A DNA stretch of 64,000 bases from Eurosta solidaginis (Eukaryota; Arthropoda; Insecta; Diptera; Tephritidae). Below, piece after piece: positions 10,824 to 21,870 of this stretch (the stretch's first letter is position 1; each line of letters starts with the position of its first letter). Location: contig NC_090324.1 in NCBI RefSeq assembly GCF_040869045.1, positions 53,907,346 to 53,971,345 on the forward strand, in the 5' to 3' direction. The notes under the pieces are model-generated. The model searched no databases. It saw only the letters and a program-made list of their open reading frames with translations, and was not told the DNA's origin. The translations under genes and the position numbers were made by a program.

Positions 10824-11637
10824 TGCCGATCCTGCCAGCTTGATCTTTGGTTAGCTGAAAAATTTGCTATTAAGCAAAATTAGCTAGATCTTGCTGGAGG
10901 AAGAATCCTGCCAGTTCAGATCAAAATTGGCACAACTGCTAAAAAGGATCTGACTGCCCAGGATTCTGACCATTTATAAAACAACACCCAAAGATTTAAT
11001 ATTGGCACCGTTTGGTGGTAACACAATGGAATCGAAGGATTGAGCACACTAATTTGAAAAATATTTGGTGGTAACACAATGGAATCGAAGGATCTAGCAC
11101 ACTAATTTGAAAAATATTTGGTGGTAACACAATGGAATCGAAGGATTTGGCAAACTAATTTGAAAAATATTTGGTGGTAACACAATGGAACCGAAGGATT
11201 TGGCAAACTAATTTGCAAAATGGACTCGAAGGATTTGGCAAACTAATTTGAAAAATATTTGGTGGTAACACAATGGAACCGAAGGATTTGGCAAACTAAT
11301 GTGAAAAATGGAATCGAAGGATTTGGAAAACTAATTTGAAAAATATTTGGTGGTAACACAACGGGATCAAAGGACACCTTTCAATTGGCACAGGTTAACA
11401 ACAAAATAATCCGGAGGCATAACGCCAATACAATTAATATAAGTATGTAAAAATTTTAGAAACAAATTGGGCGGCCTTTATGGACGCTAAACAATGAGCA
11501 AAAACGAAAGTTTTTGCTTAGGATTTTTTTTTGCACTCTTTAAGTAGGATATGAAAGAAAATTAGGTTTTTAGAAAAACAATTGTATTAAACTTTGAAAA
11601 AAAATTTTCAAAAAAAAAACTCAGTTATCTCTTTACT
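10824..11637 (+). repeat. Leader of element 1 with ~54 bp minisatellite
   Basis: Directly after the LTR comes TGCCGATCCTGCCAG (TGGCGATCCTGCCAG in copy 2), a plausible tRNA primer-binding site; I cannot assign the tRNA. From about 11011 to 11380 a unit of about 54 bp, TTTGGTGGTAACACAATGGA plus TCGAAGGATTTGGCAAACTAATTTGAAAAA, repeats about seven times, with some shortened copies. Copy 2 (17633-18050) carries a slightly different number. No gene. Confidence 0.75.
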
Positions 11638-11988
11638 ATGCAAGAGGTAGAAACGGAAGAAGAATTTCACAGAATTTTTAAAAAGTGTGAAGACACCATA
11701 AAAGAATTCATAAAAATTTCTGAGAAAGTTCTTGAAAACCGTAATACTACTAAACAAGGTTCGACACCAATTACTATAGAAGAGTTTTGGCGACGGAACC
11801 AATCTGTAAAAAAGGAAGATATACCTAAAATACCTACCCCAAAAACCCGAAAAAGAAAACGGGGAGGTAAACAATTTAAAATAAAGAAAGAGGTAGCTGA
11901 GACTTATAATCAATTAAATTTAACAACTAATACCGAAGATAGGTTAAAATTAAAAAAGAAAATTAGAGAATTAAGAAATAAAAAATAA
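11638..11988 (+). CDS. Small upstream ORF of mdg1-type retrotransposon
   Basis: Encodes 116 residues starting MQEVETEEEFHRIFKKCEDT and ending in a lysine-rich run (KKKIRELRNKK). The middle has a basic cluster, KTRKRKRGGK. It lies between leader and gag, the position of the small ORF in mdg1/412-group elements (family knowledge). The function is unknown to me; the basic, probably helical composition would suit nucleic-acid binding or assembly, which is inference. The homologue in element 2 (18313) is cut short by a TGA. This copy is the only intact one in the window. Confidence 0.6.
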   Translation: MQEVETEEEFHRIFKKCEDTIKEFIKISEKVLENRNTTKQGSTPITIEEFWRRNQSVKKEDIPKIPTPKTRKRKRGGKQFKIKKEVAETYNQLNLTTNTEDRLKLKKKIRELRNKK

Positions 11989-12084
11989 ATAACACAAATG
12001 AACAAAAATATTTTCTTAGTAAATTGGAATGATTAAGTAAGCATTATAAAAACCCTTCAAATTTAGAATTTTTTTTCTCACTCA

Positions 12085-12822
12085 TGTCCCGCCAAGATAG
12101 AAATAAACAAATGGGAACAAATCTTTGAAGCGCTATCAGAAGAAAAACTTAAGGCAGAAAAAGCATACAAGTGCATATATAAAATCATCACGATAAAGCC
12201 AGAAACTATAGTGAAACATTTAAACACGATCGTCGAAGCACTAAATAATATAGGACAAGTAATCATCCGGGTAAATAATATACTTACCAAAGAACACCAA
12301 GCAGAAGCATACAAATTCTTTTCCCACGTACGAGACAAATTGGTATCCTCTTTAGCTAGACATAACATAGATATAACTATACCAACTACAGTAGAAGAAA
12401 TACCCCAAATTGAGTTTAACTCAGTCCTAACCGAATTGTCCCAGATTCGCACCCCATCACCAGCATTGAGTCACACTTCGTCAATAGAAGAAAATAAACC
12501 ACTAGATATCCCACTCATAAATATCACAATGCCACAAACCGTAGTAGAATTAATCCTAACCGCCTCATCAGTGCTACCAGAGTTTTATGGCAAACCTGAA
12601 AATTTGCATAGTTTCCGTGGAGGTTACCGAAGTAACAACTATGGGAATTACCAAGGAAGAAAATTAGGCCACAGCAGAGATACAATAATAATGCAAGAAC
12701 AAATAATAATGCCCAAAGAGGAGCACAATCCCAAAACAACAACAGACAGTATAACCAGACCCGTAACGTTCGAAATTGTACCCAGCAGGAAAACCAAGAA
12801 ACTCCACTTCAAAATCAATAGA
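12085..12822 (+). pseudogene. gag of mdg1-type element 1, internally deleted
   Basis: Gag forms the retrotransposon particle. An open frame runs from about 12090, reads WEQIFEALSEEKLKAEKAYK and continues to PSPALSHTSSIEEN. At 12606-12611 (TAGTTT) it jumps to sequence that in element 2 lies 504 bp further on (SFRGGYRSNNYGNYQG). The deletion is a multiple of three and is bounded in element 2 by TAGTTT at both ends. A one-base loss just after it (AAATTAGGCC versus GATTTAGACC) then shifts the Asn/Gln-rich tail out of frame. No CCHC zinc knuckle is seen in either copy. Confidence 0.8.
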
Positions 12823-13537
12823 TAGGAAAATATGTGTACTAAATCTACACTTAAATAGTTACATATCTACAAAAACATCATTAAATAACTCAATTTCAAA
12901 TTTTTTAGTAGACACAGGAGCAGATATCTCCATAATTAAAAAGAATCAAGTACTTGATCATACAAAAATAAATACAGAACAAATAAAAGACCTAAAGGGC
13001 ATTGGTCAGGGTACAACCAGTACATTAGGCACAATTAAAGCTGATTTAAATGGCGATGACCTTCTGATTTATCATAAATTTCACGTCGTAGAAGACGATT
13101 TTCCAATACCGTGTGATGGTATAATAGGTTTGGACTTTATAAAGAAGTATAATTGTATTCTAGATTATGGCAAAAATGAGGATAAACTAATCCTAAGACC
13201 ATATGATTTTCCCCAAACAATCACAATGTACCTAACAAATTATCTGCCTGCCAACACAATTACGATCCCTGCTAGATCTGAAGTCATTAGACAAGTAACC
13301 GTAAACTCTGATAATAAAACCATCTTCATACCCCATCAACAATTATCTGAAGGCATTTTCATAGCGAACACAATTACAAACAAAGAACAAACGTTTGTCA
13401 GAATTATAAATACCACACATAAAAACACAACTATTCAAAATTACAAAATACATACAGAAGATTTAGACGACTACAATTTAATTAAAACACACACACGCAA
13501 TAAACAAAGCAATGACACAGAAAAGTTAAAATATTAA
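12776..13537 (+). pseudogene. pol: aspartic protease, element 1
   Basis: First pol domain, overlapping the end of gag in a different frame. The active-site motif VDTGADIS lies about 45 codons in, and IIGLDFIKKYNCILDYG marks the second half of the retropepsin fold. The frame ends in TAA after DTEKLKY; the RT frame overlaps it at -1. Element 2 has its TAA at the same place, so this is either an inherited lesion or a recoding point. The ATG is only the first in the frame; expression as a gag-pol fusion is expected for the family. Confidence 0.85.
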
Positions 13538-14379
13538 CTAAAAATTTCCCAAAATTTGTCAATTCAGAATTAACCTCATTATGCACAGAATTCATAGACA
13601 TATTTGCACTAGAAACGAAACCAATCTCCTCTAATAATTTTTATAAGCAAAAATTACACATGAAAGATGACACCCCAGTATACATAAAAAATTATAGATT
13701 GCCCGAAACTCAAAAAGGAGAAATAAGTAAACAGGTTAATAAATTAATCGAAGATGACATTATAGAACCCTCAATATCAGAGTACAACAGCCCAATTTTA
13801 CTGGTACCTAAAAAATCACTACCAGGTAATACTGAAAAAAGATGGAGACTGGTAGTTGACTACAGACAAGTAAACAAAAAACTAGCAGCGGATAAATTCC
13901 CACTTCCAAGAATTGACGATATTTTAGACCAACTTGGAAGAGCAAAATATTTTTCATGCCTTCACCTTATGTCAGGTTTTCACCAAATAGAATTACACCA
14001 AGATTCTAGAGATATAACCTCATTCACAGCAGATAATGGTACATATAAATTTAAAAGACTACCCTATGGATTAAAAGTAGCACCAAACTCATTCCAAAGA
14101 ATGATGACACTGGCATTTGCAGGCCTCAAACCATCCCAAGCATTTCTATATATGGATGATTTAGTTGTACTAGGGTGTTCAGAAAAACATATGCTAAGAA
14201 ACTTTAGAGATGTTTTTGCTACTTGTAGGAAATACAACTTAAAATTACATCCAGACAAATGCCTATTCTTCAGCGAAGAAGTAACTTATTTAGGACATAA
14301 ATGCAATAGCGGGGGAATACTACCCGACCCAAGCAAATTTGAACACCAAAAACAGCAGATGAAGTTAAAAGATTCGTAG
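13538..14379 (+). pseudogene. pol: reverse transcriptase, element 1
   Basis: RT copies the element RNA into cDNA. Visible motifs in order are RWRLVVDYRQVNKK, FPLPRIDDILDQLG, FHQIELHQDSRDITSF, RLPYGLKVAPNSFQRMM and the catalytic box FLYMDDLVVLG, then KYNLKLHPDKC and TYLGHKC. CSEKHMLRN and GILPD are typical of the mdg1/412 group. A deletion of about 19 bp relative to element 2 after DPSKFE (around 14345) shifts the frame and ends it at 14379. The finger, palm and catalytic residues are otherwise intact. Confidence 0.9.
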
Positions 14380-15800
14380 CGTTCTGCAATTATTACAGAA
14401 GATTTGTACCGAATTTCGCAGAATACTTAAGAAAATTAACTAGGCTTTGCAAAAAGAATGTTTCCTTCGACTGGACAGAAGAATGTCAAAAAGCTTTTGT
14501 CTATTTAAAGGAAGCATTAATTAGCCCAAAACTTTTGCAATACCCCGACTTCAATAAAGAATTCTGTATAACAAGAGACGCTAGTGGGTATGCTTGCGGA
14601 GCAGTCCTTAGCCAGGAACATGATGGTAAACAGTTACCAATTGCTTACGCCTCTAGATCCTTTACAAAAGGTGAAACAAACAAATCTACAATAGAAAAAG
14701 AACTAGCAGCAATCCATTGGGCCATAACATTCTTCAGACCATACGCTTGTGGTAGAAAATTCAAAATTAAAACCGACCATCGCCCTTTAACTTACCTTTT
14801 CTCGATGAAGAGCCCTTCATCTAAGTTAACACGAATAAGACTTGATTTAGAGGAGTATGATTTCGAAGTGGAGTACATTGCTGGGAAAGAAAATCACATC
14901 GCAGACGCATCGTCTCGCATTAACATAACAAATTTAAAAGAAATGTCAGTGGAAGCATGCAAAATAATGAAAGTCACAACTAGATCAACAGCTAAAAATA
15001 TACCAAAACCCAAAATATATGAAGCGATAAATAAATTTGAAGTAAAAAGACATGCCAAGCTCGTTTTCAATCCCCCGAAATTATATTTCAAAAAGGGAAA
15101 GAAAATTTGTAGCACTATAAATACAAGCAACATAATTGTAGATGATAAAATTGACTTAGGACAATTCTTTATCAGGCTCGAAAAAGAAGCCGCCAATTTG
15201 GGACTTGAAAAGATACAGTTGTCCTTAGGAGACAAATTGTTTAAAAGTAATTATACTCGAGTAGGCAAATTTATTGAATTAGGAAATAGGGTTCTCAAAA
15301 AATTAAAAATTGCACTAACCCCAGAGGTTGTGTACGTGATTAGTCCCGGAAAAATTAGAGAAATTCTGCAGAAATATCATGACGATCCTATTAGTGGTGG
15401 CCACCCAGGAATAAATCACATGATAAAGAAAATCAAACAAAACTATTGCTGGAAAAATATGCGAGGTGACATAAAGATAAAAGTAAATAACTGCATCCAC
15501 TGCAAGAAGAATAAAATAAATAATCATATAAAAGAGCCAATGACAATAACGGGGACACCTCCGAGAGCTTTCGATATAGTACAGATAGATACGGTCGGAC
15601 CATTGCCAAGGTCAATAAACGGAAACGAATACGCAGTTACCATTATATGCGATCTCACAAAATACTTGGTAGTAATCCCAGTCCCCAGCAAACATGTACT
15701 AATAGTTGCTAAAGCTATATCCGAGCATTTAATTTTGATTTATGGCCCCATGAAAACAATCCTAACAGATATGGGATCCAAATACAAAAATAAATTATAA
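14343..15800 (+). pseudogene. pol: RT thumb, RNase H and integrase core, element 1
   Basis: Opens in a second frame right after the RT frameshift (RFVAFCNYYRRF). RNase H follows: DASGYACGAVLSQEHDGKQLPIAYASRSF, then STIEKELAAIHWAI and KTDHRPL. Integrase comes next, with an HHCC zinc finger (HPGINHMIKKIKQNYCWKN...CIHCKKNK) and the first catalytic Asp in VQIDTVGPLP and second in ILTDMGS. A TAA ends the frame at 15800 just after the second Asp. Element 2 has the same break, so it predates the duplication or was inherited from the source copy. Confidence 0.88.
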
Positions 15801-15807
15801 TATAACT

Positions 15808-16383
15808 GTGCAAATTGCTAAAGTTAAGCACAAAAACTCAACACCATACCATCATCAAACTTTGGGCACTGTAGAGCGTAGTCATAGAACGTTTAATGAA
15901 TATGTACGTTCATACATATCCAGTGACAAAGATGATTGGGATGAATACCTAAAATATTTCGCGTACTGCTACAATACGACCGCATCGACCGTACACAACT
16001 ATTGCCCTTATGAGCTTATATTTGCGAAAAATCCCCCGATATACGAATTCTTAAATGAAAATAAGAATCACGAGGCATATGATAAGGAAATTAAATATAG
16101 ACTTCAAATAGCACAACAACGAGCTAGAAAATTGGTAAAAGAAGCTACGGAAAAACGAAAAGTTAATCATGATAAAAGTAGCACCAGTAAGGAAATAAAA
16201 TTAGGAGATTTAGTTTTAGTAAGAGAAGAGAAGCTATACCATAGATATAAAGGACGGTATAAAGTAAAGAAAATCGACGAAAATAACAATTTTACTTTAA
16301 TAACACATAGAGAGGAGTCTAGTAATAAGAACAATAGGGATAAGGAATTAATAATCCATAAAGATAGACTTAAACCCATTTAA
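15808..16383 (+). pseudogene. pol: integrase C-terminal part, element 1
   Basis: Continues the integrase in another frame: KNSTPYHHQTLGTVERSHRT (the region that holds the catalytic Glu), then YNTTASTVHNYCPYELIF, a long helical stretch rich in Lys and Glu, and the C-terminal LGDLVLVRE...GRYKVKKI chromatin-binding segment. It ends at DRLKPI. No envelope gene follows. 16384-16829 is AT-rich 3' untranslated sequence with a purine-rich AAGGCGGATGG directly before the LTR, the likely polypurine tract. Confidence 0.85.
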
Positions 16384-16829
16384 AATATCTTTTGGTAATT
16401 TAACAAATAATCATTCCAATTTACCCGATTAATTAATAAAAATAATTTCTAAAAACAAGCGGATTTTAGATGGGTCGACACATTTAAAATCCGGCAATAA
16501 AATAATAAAATAAACAAGATAAATAAAATAAGTAAAATTTAAAAACTTCTATATCTAAAAATTTAAAATTTTGAAAAACAAGCAATTGTACAAAAAAAAA
16601 AAAAATAACCTATATGTCAAATGTAAACATTTTTGAATAAAAGGGGATATGCATTAAAATATAAACAATAAAAACATCAAGGTCAGCAGATCAAAAGCAA
16701 AGCAAACAACCTCTTTCACTACAATATCAAGTAACAATAAAAATATCAAAATCACTGAAAAAATGACAAAGAGTCTTATACAATGGTTCACAAAACAATT
16801 ATATAAAACTCTTTTTCTAAGGCGGATGG

Positions 16830-17446
16830 TGTAGCATTATACTTCATACCCACTGTAATGTAGCATTATGCTTCATACCCACTGTAACACACTTGCAATA
16901 ATACGCATCATGAACTCCAAATATATTTTAGTAATAATCATATTACAATATTTTCCTACATAAATTATTGAACTAACCCAGACGTTTAACTAACTTCAAT
17001 GGAATGCCGAATATGAAACCCTTATCCGTTCTCAGCCAATAAATTGCTTAGTACATACAAACCATTATGGGAACCAAATAAAAAGTACTCGCATCGATAT
17101 GCCAACAGGCGTACAAACTTACAATACTTACGTGTACGCATAGCCTTAACCAAAGTACTCACATTGATCTGCCGACGTTGCTAAATAACATATACAAAAC
17201 TAGCATACTAAACTACATGTATACAAAGACTGTATACAAACATACATGTACTCATACCCCATTTTCAATGTACATATTTTTAGTTATTAATATTAAGATA
17301 TTTATGAATGTATAGGTTAAGTAGATTACTATATAAGACAAAGAATTTATTGAATAAACAGATTTTTAATGTTTGCACATCAAAGTAGCAACTTGTCTTT
17401 TCATTTCCACACATTTAACTTGTCTTCTAAAAATCCAAACTTTTCA
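16830..17446 (+). repeat. LTR 2, shared by both mdg1-type elements
   Basis: 617 bp, starting TGTAGCATTATACTTCATAC and ending AACTTTTCA. It follows a polypurine-like tract and is followed by TGGCGATCCTGCCAG, so it serves as 3' LTR of element 1 and 5' LTR of element 2. The first 29 bases are repeated once (TGTAGCATTAT...CCACTGTAA). TATATAAG (about 17331) and AATAAA (about 17354) are the likely TATA box and poly(A) signal. It is nearly identical in length and sequence to LTR 3. Confidence 0.92.
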
Positions 17447-18312
17447 TGGCGATCCTGCCAGCTTGATCTTTGATTAGCTGAAAAATTTGCTATTAAGCAA
17501 AATTAGCTAGATCTTGCTGGAGGAAGAATCCTGCCAGTTCAGATCAAAATTGGCACAACTGCTAAAAAGGATTTGACTGCCCAGGATTCTGACCATTTAT
17601 AAAACAACACCCAAAGATTTAATATTGGCACCGTTTGGTGGTAACACAATGGAATCGAAGGATTTAGCACACTAATTTGAAAAATATTTGGTGGTAAAAC
17701 AATGGAATCAAAGGATCTAGCACACTAATTTGAAAAATATTTGGTGGTAACACAATGGAATCGAAGGATTTGGCAAACTAATTTGAAAAATATTTGGTGG
17801 TAACACAATGGAACCGAAGGATTTGTCAAACTAATTTGAAAAATGGACTCGAAGGATTTGGCAAACTAATTTGAAAAATATTTGGTGGTAACACAACGGA
17901 ACCGAAGGATTTGGCAAACTAATTTGAAAAATGGAATCGAAGGATTTGGCAAACTAATTTGAAAAATATTTGGTGGTAACACAACGGGATCGAAGGATTT
18001 GGCAAACCAATTTGAGAAATTTTTGGTGGTAACACAACGGGATCAAAGGACACCTTTCAATTGGCACAGGTTAACAACAAAATAATCCGGAGGCATAACG
18101 CCAATACAATTAATATAAGTATATAAAAATTTTAGAAACAAATTGGACGGCCTTTATGGACACTAAACAATGAGCAAAAACGAAAGTTTTTGCTTAGGAT
18201 TTTTTTTTGCACTCTTTAAGTAGGATATGAAAGAAAATTAGGTTTTTAGAAAAACAATTGTATTAAACTTTAAAAAAAAAATTTCAAAAAAAAACTCAGT
18301 TATCTCTTTGCT
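17447..18312 (+). repeat. Leader of element 2 with ~54 bp minisatellite
   Basis: The primer-binding-site candidate TGGCGATCCTGCCAG is followed by unique leader (to 17630), then about eight units of the TTTGGTGGTAACACAA / GGATTTGGCAAACTAATTTG minisatellite to 18050. A further 250 bp of AT-rich leader precedes the small ORF. Unit number and internal deletions differ from element 1. Confidence 0.75.
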
Positions 18313-18540
18313 ATGCAAGAGATAGAAACGGAAGAAGAATTTCACAGAATTTTTAAAAAGTGTGAAGACACCATACAAGAATTCATAAAAATTTCTGAGA
18401 AAGTTATTGAAAACCGTAATACTACTAAACAAGGTTCGACACCAATTACTATAGAAGAGTATTGGCGACGGAACCAATCTGTAAAAAAGGAAGATATACC
18501 TAAAATACCTACCCCAAAAACCCGAAAAAGAAAACGATGA
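18313..18540 (+). pseudogene. Small upstream ORF of element 2, truncated
   Basis: Homologue of 11638-11988, starting MQEIETEEEFHRIFKKCEDT. A TGA at 18538-18540 replaces the glycine codons found in element 1 (KRKR then stop), leaving 75 of 116 codons. The downstream lysine-rich part is still readable to about 18663. Confidence 0.7.
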
Positions 18541-18775
18541 CGTAAACAATTTAAAATAAAGAAAGAGTTAGCTGAGACTTATAATCAATTAAATTTAACA
18601 ACTAATACCGAAGATAGCTTAAAATTAAAAAAGAAAATTAGAGAATTAAGAAATAAAAAATAAATAACACAAATGAACAAAAATATTTTCTTAGTAAATT
18701 GGAATGATTAAGTAACCATTATAAAAACCCTTCAAATTTAGAATTTTTTTCTCACTCATGTCCCGCCAAGACAGA

Positions 18776-19982
18776 AATGAACAAAAGGGAACAAATCTTT
18801 GAAGCGCTATCAGAAGAAAAACTTAAGGCAGAAAAAGCATACAAGTGCATAAATAAAATCATCACGATAAAGACATTTAAACACGATCGTCGAAGCACTA
18901 AATAATATAGGACAAGTAATCACCAGGGTAAATAATATACTTACCAAAGAACACCAAGCAGAAGCATACCAATTCTTTTCCACGTACGAGACAAATTGGT
19001 ATCCTCTTTAGCTAGACATAACATAGATATAACTACACCAACTACAGTAGAAGAAATACCCCAAATTGACTTTAACTCAATCCTAACCGAATTGTCACAG
19101 ATTCGCACCCCATCACCAGCATTGAGTCACACTTCGTCAATAGAAGAAAATAAACCACGAGATATCCCACTCATAAATATCACAATGCCACAAACCGTAG
19201 TAGAATTCATCATAACCGCCTCATCAGTGCTACCAGAGTTTGATGGCAAGCCTGAAAATTTGCATAGTTTTTTAGACGCCCTCGATATCCTCGACCAAAT
19301 CAAGGATAATCATGAAGCCATAGCTATAACAATGATAAAGACTAAGCTAAAAGGCACGGCAAGAAATTTCATAAGTAGCGAAAATACAATCGCACAAATA
19401 AAACTAAGACTAAAAACTGCAATCAAAGGCGAATCAGTAGAACTTTTGACAGCAAAACTCCTGAATATCCAACAGCGTAGCAAAACTGCAAATCAATACA
19501 CTGAAGAGATAGAAAAGATAACTAGGTCATTGGAGGGAGCCTATATCTCGGACGGATTAAACCCAGAGCTGGCAACGAGGTATGCTACCCAAGCAGCGGT
19601 CAAAGCTATCTGTAAGAACTGCTCCAATGACAAAGTGAAAATGATAATGCAAGCGGGAACGTTCACAACAATGAACGATGCAATTTCAAAATCCACAAAC
19701 AGCTGCACGGAAATCACAGGCAGCTCGAACACAATTTTAAATATACGGCAACAAAATCAATATCGAAGTAGTTTCCGTGGAGGTTACCGAAGTAACAACT
19801 ATGGGAATTACCAAGGAAGAAGATTTAGACCACAGCAGAGATACAATAATAATGCAAGAACAAATAATAATGCCCAAAGAGGAGCACAATCCCAAAACAA
19901 CAACAGACAGTATAACCAGACCCGTAACGTTCGAAATTGTACCCAGCAGGAAAACCAAGAAACTCCACTTCAAAATCAATAG
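18776..19982 (+). pseudogene. gag of mdg1-type element 2
   Basis: The more complete gag of the two. The 5' part is damaged: a 20 bp loss near 18873 and a one-base loss near 18980, before DKMVSSLARHN-like sequence. From 18996 the frame is open for 328 codons: acidic linker, a capsid-like helical region (LDALDILDQIKDNHEAIAIT, LKGTARNFIS, AAVKAICKN) and an Arg/Gly/Asn/Gln-rich tail (SSFRGGYRSNNYGNYQGRRF, then Asn/Gln repeats). The tail replaces the zinc knuckle as the likely RNA-binding part. The end overlaps the protease frame by about 45 bases. Confidence 0.85.
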
Positions 19983-20698
19983 ATAGGAAAATATGTGTAC
20001 TAAATCTACACTTAAATAGTTACATATCTACAAAAACATCATTAAATAACTCAATTTCAAATTTTTTAGTAGACACAGGAGCAGATATCTCCATAATTAA
20101 AAAGAATCAAGTACTTAATCATAAAAAAATAAATACAGAACAAATAAAAGACCTAAAGTGCGTTGGTCAGGGTACAACCAGTACATTAGGCACAATTAAA
20201 GCTGATTTAAAAGGCGATGACCTTCTGATTTATCATAAATTTCACGTCGTAGAAGACGATTTTCCAATACCGTGTGATGGTATAATAGGTTTGGCCTTTA
20301 TAAAGAAGTATAATTGTATTCTAGATTATGGCAAAAATGAAGATAAACTAATCTTAAGACCATATGATTTTCCCCAAACAATCACGATGTACCTAACAAA
20401 TTATCTGTCTGCCAACACAATTACGATCCCTGCTAGATCTGAAGTCATTATACAAGTAACAGTAAACTCTGATAATAAAACCATCTTCATACCCCATCAA
20501 CAATTATCTGAAGGCATTTTCATAGCGAACACAATTACAAACAAAGAACAAACGTTTGTCAGAATTATAAATACCACACATAAAAACACAACTATTCAAA
20601 ATTTAAAAATACATACAGAAGATTTAGACGACTACAATTTAATTAAAACACACACACGCAATAAACAAAGCAATGACACAGAAAAGTTAAAAGATTAA
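19937..20698 (+). pseudogene. pol: aspartic protease, element 2
   Basis: 253 codons, about 96% identical by eye to the element 1 protease, with VDTGADIS at the active site. GLAFIKKYNC replaces GLDFIKKYNC in element 1. It ends in TAA after DTEKLKD at the position homologous to element 1, with the RT frame overlapping at -1. It overlaps gag at its 5' end. Confidence 0.85.
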
Positions 20699-21870
20699 CT
20701 AAAAATTTCCCAAAATTTGTCAATTCAGAATTAACCTCATTATGCACAGAATTCATAGACATATTTGCACTAGAAACGGAACCAATCTCCTCTAATAATT
20801 TTTATAAGCAAAAATTACACATGAAAGATGACATCCCAGTATACATAAAAAATTATAGATTGCCCGAAACTCAAAAAGGAGAAATAAGTAAACAGGTTAA
20901 TAAATTAATCGAAGATGACATTATAGAACCCTCAATATCAGAGTACAACAGCCCAATTTTACTGGTACCTAAAAAATCACTACCAGGTAATACTGAAAAA
21001 AGATGGAGACTGGTAGTTGACTACAGACAAGTAAACAAAAAACTAGCAGCGGATAAATTCCCACTTCCAAGGATTGATGATATTTTAGACCAACTTGGAA
21101 GAGCAAATTCGTGCCTTGACCTTATGTCAGATTTTCACCAAATAGAATTACACCAAGATTCTAGAGATATAACCTCATTCACATCAGATAATGGTACATA
21201 TAGATTTAAAAGACTACCTTATGCATTAAAAGTAGCACCAAACTCATTCCAAAGAATGATGACACTGGCATTTGCAGGCCTCAAACCATCCCAAGCATTT
21301 CTATATATGGATGATTTAGTTGTACTAGGGTGTTCAGAAAAACATATGCTAAAAAACTTAAGAGATGTTTTTGCTACTTGTAGGAAATACAACTTAAAAT
21401 TACATCCAGACAAATTCCTATTCTTCAGCGAAGATGTAACTTATTTAGGACATAAATGCACAAGCGAGGGAATACTACCCGACCCAAGCAAATTTGAGAT
21501 AGTTCAAAATTACCCAACACCAAAAACAGCAGATGAAGTTAAAAGATTCGTAGCGTTCTGCAATTATTACAGAAGCTTTGTACCGAATTTCGCCGAATAC
21601 TCAAGAAAATGAACTAGGCTTTGCAAAAAGAATGTTTCCTTCGACTGGACAGAAGAATGTCAAAAAGCTTTTGTCTATTTAAAGGAAGCATTAATTAGCC
21701 CAAAACTTTTGCAATACCCCGACTTCAATAAAGAATTCTGTATAACAACAGACGCTAGTGGGTATGCTTGCGGAGCAGTCCTTAGCCAGGAACATGATGG
21801 TAAACAGTTACCAATTGCTTACGCCTCTAGATCCTTTACAAAAGGTGAAACAAACAAATCTACAATAGAA
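20699..21870 (+). pseudogene. pol: RT and start of RNase H, element 2
   Basis: RT motifs RWRLVVDYRQVNKK, FPLPRIDDILDQLG and FLYMDDLVVLG are present. A 6 bp loss removes residues just before the SCLDLMSDFHQIE segment, close to the first catalytic Asp region, and GLKVAPN is changed to ALKVAPN. A single TGA at 21610 interrupts the frame, which then continues (CKKNVSFDWTEECQKAF) into RNase H (TTDASGYACGAVLSQ). At 21870 it is cut by the Helentron-derived insertion; the rest of RNase H resumes at 23520. Confidence 0.88.
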
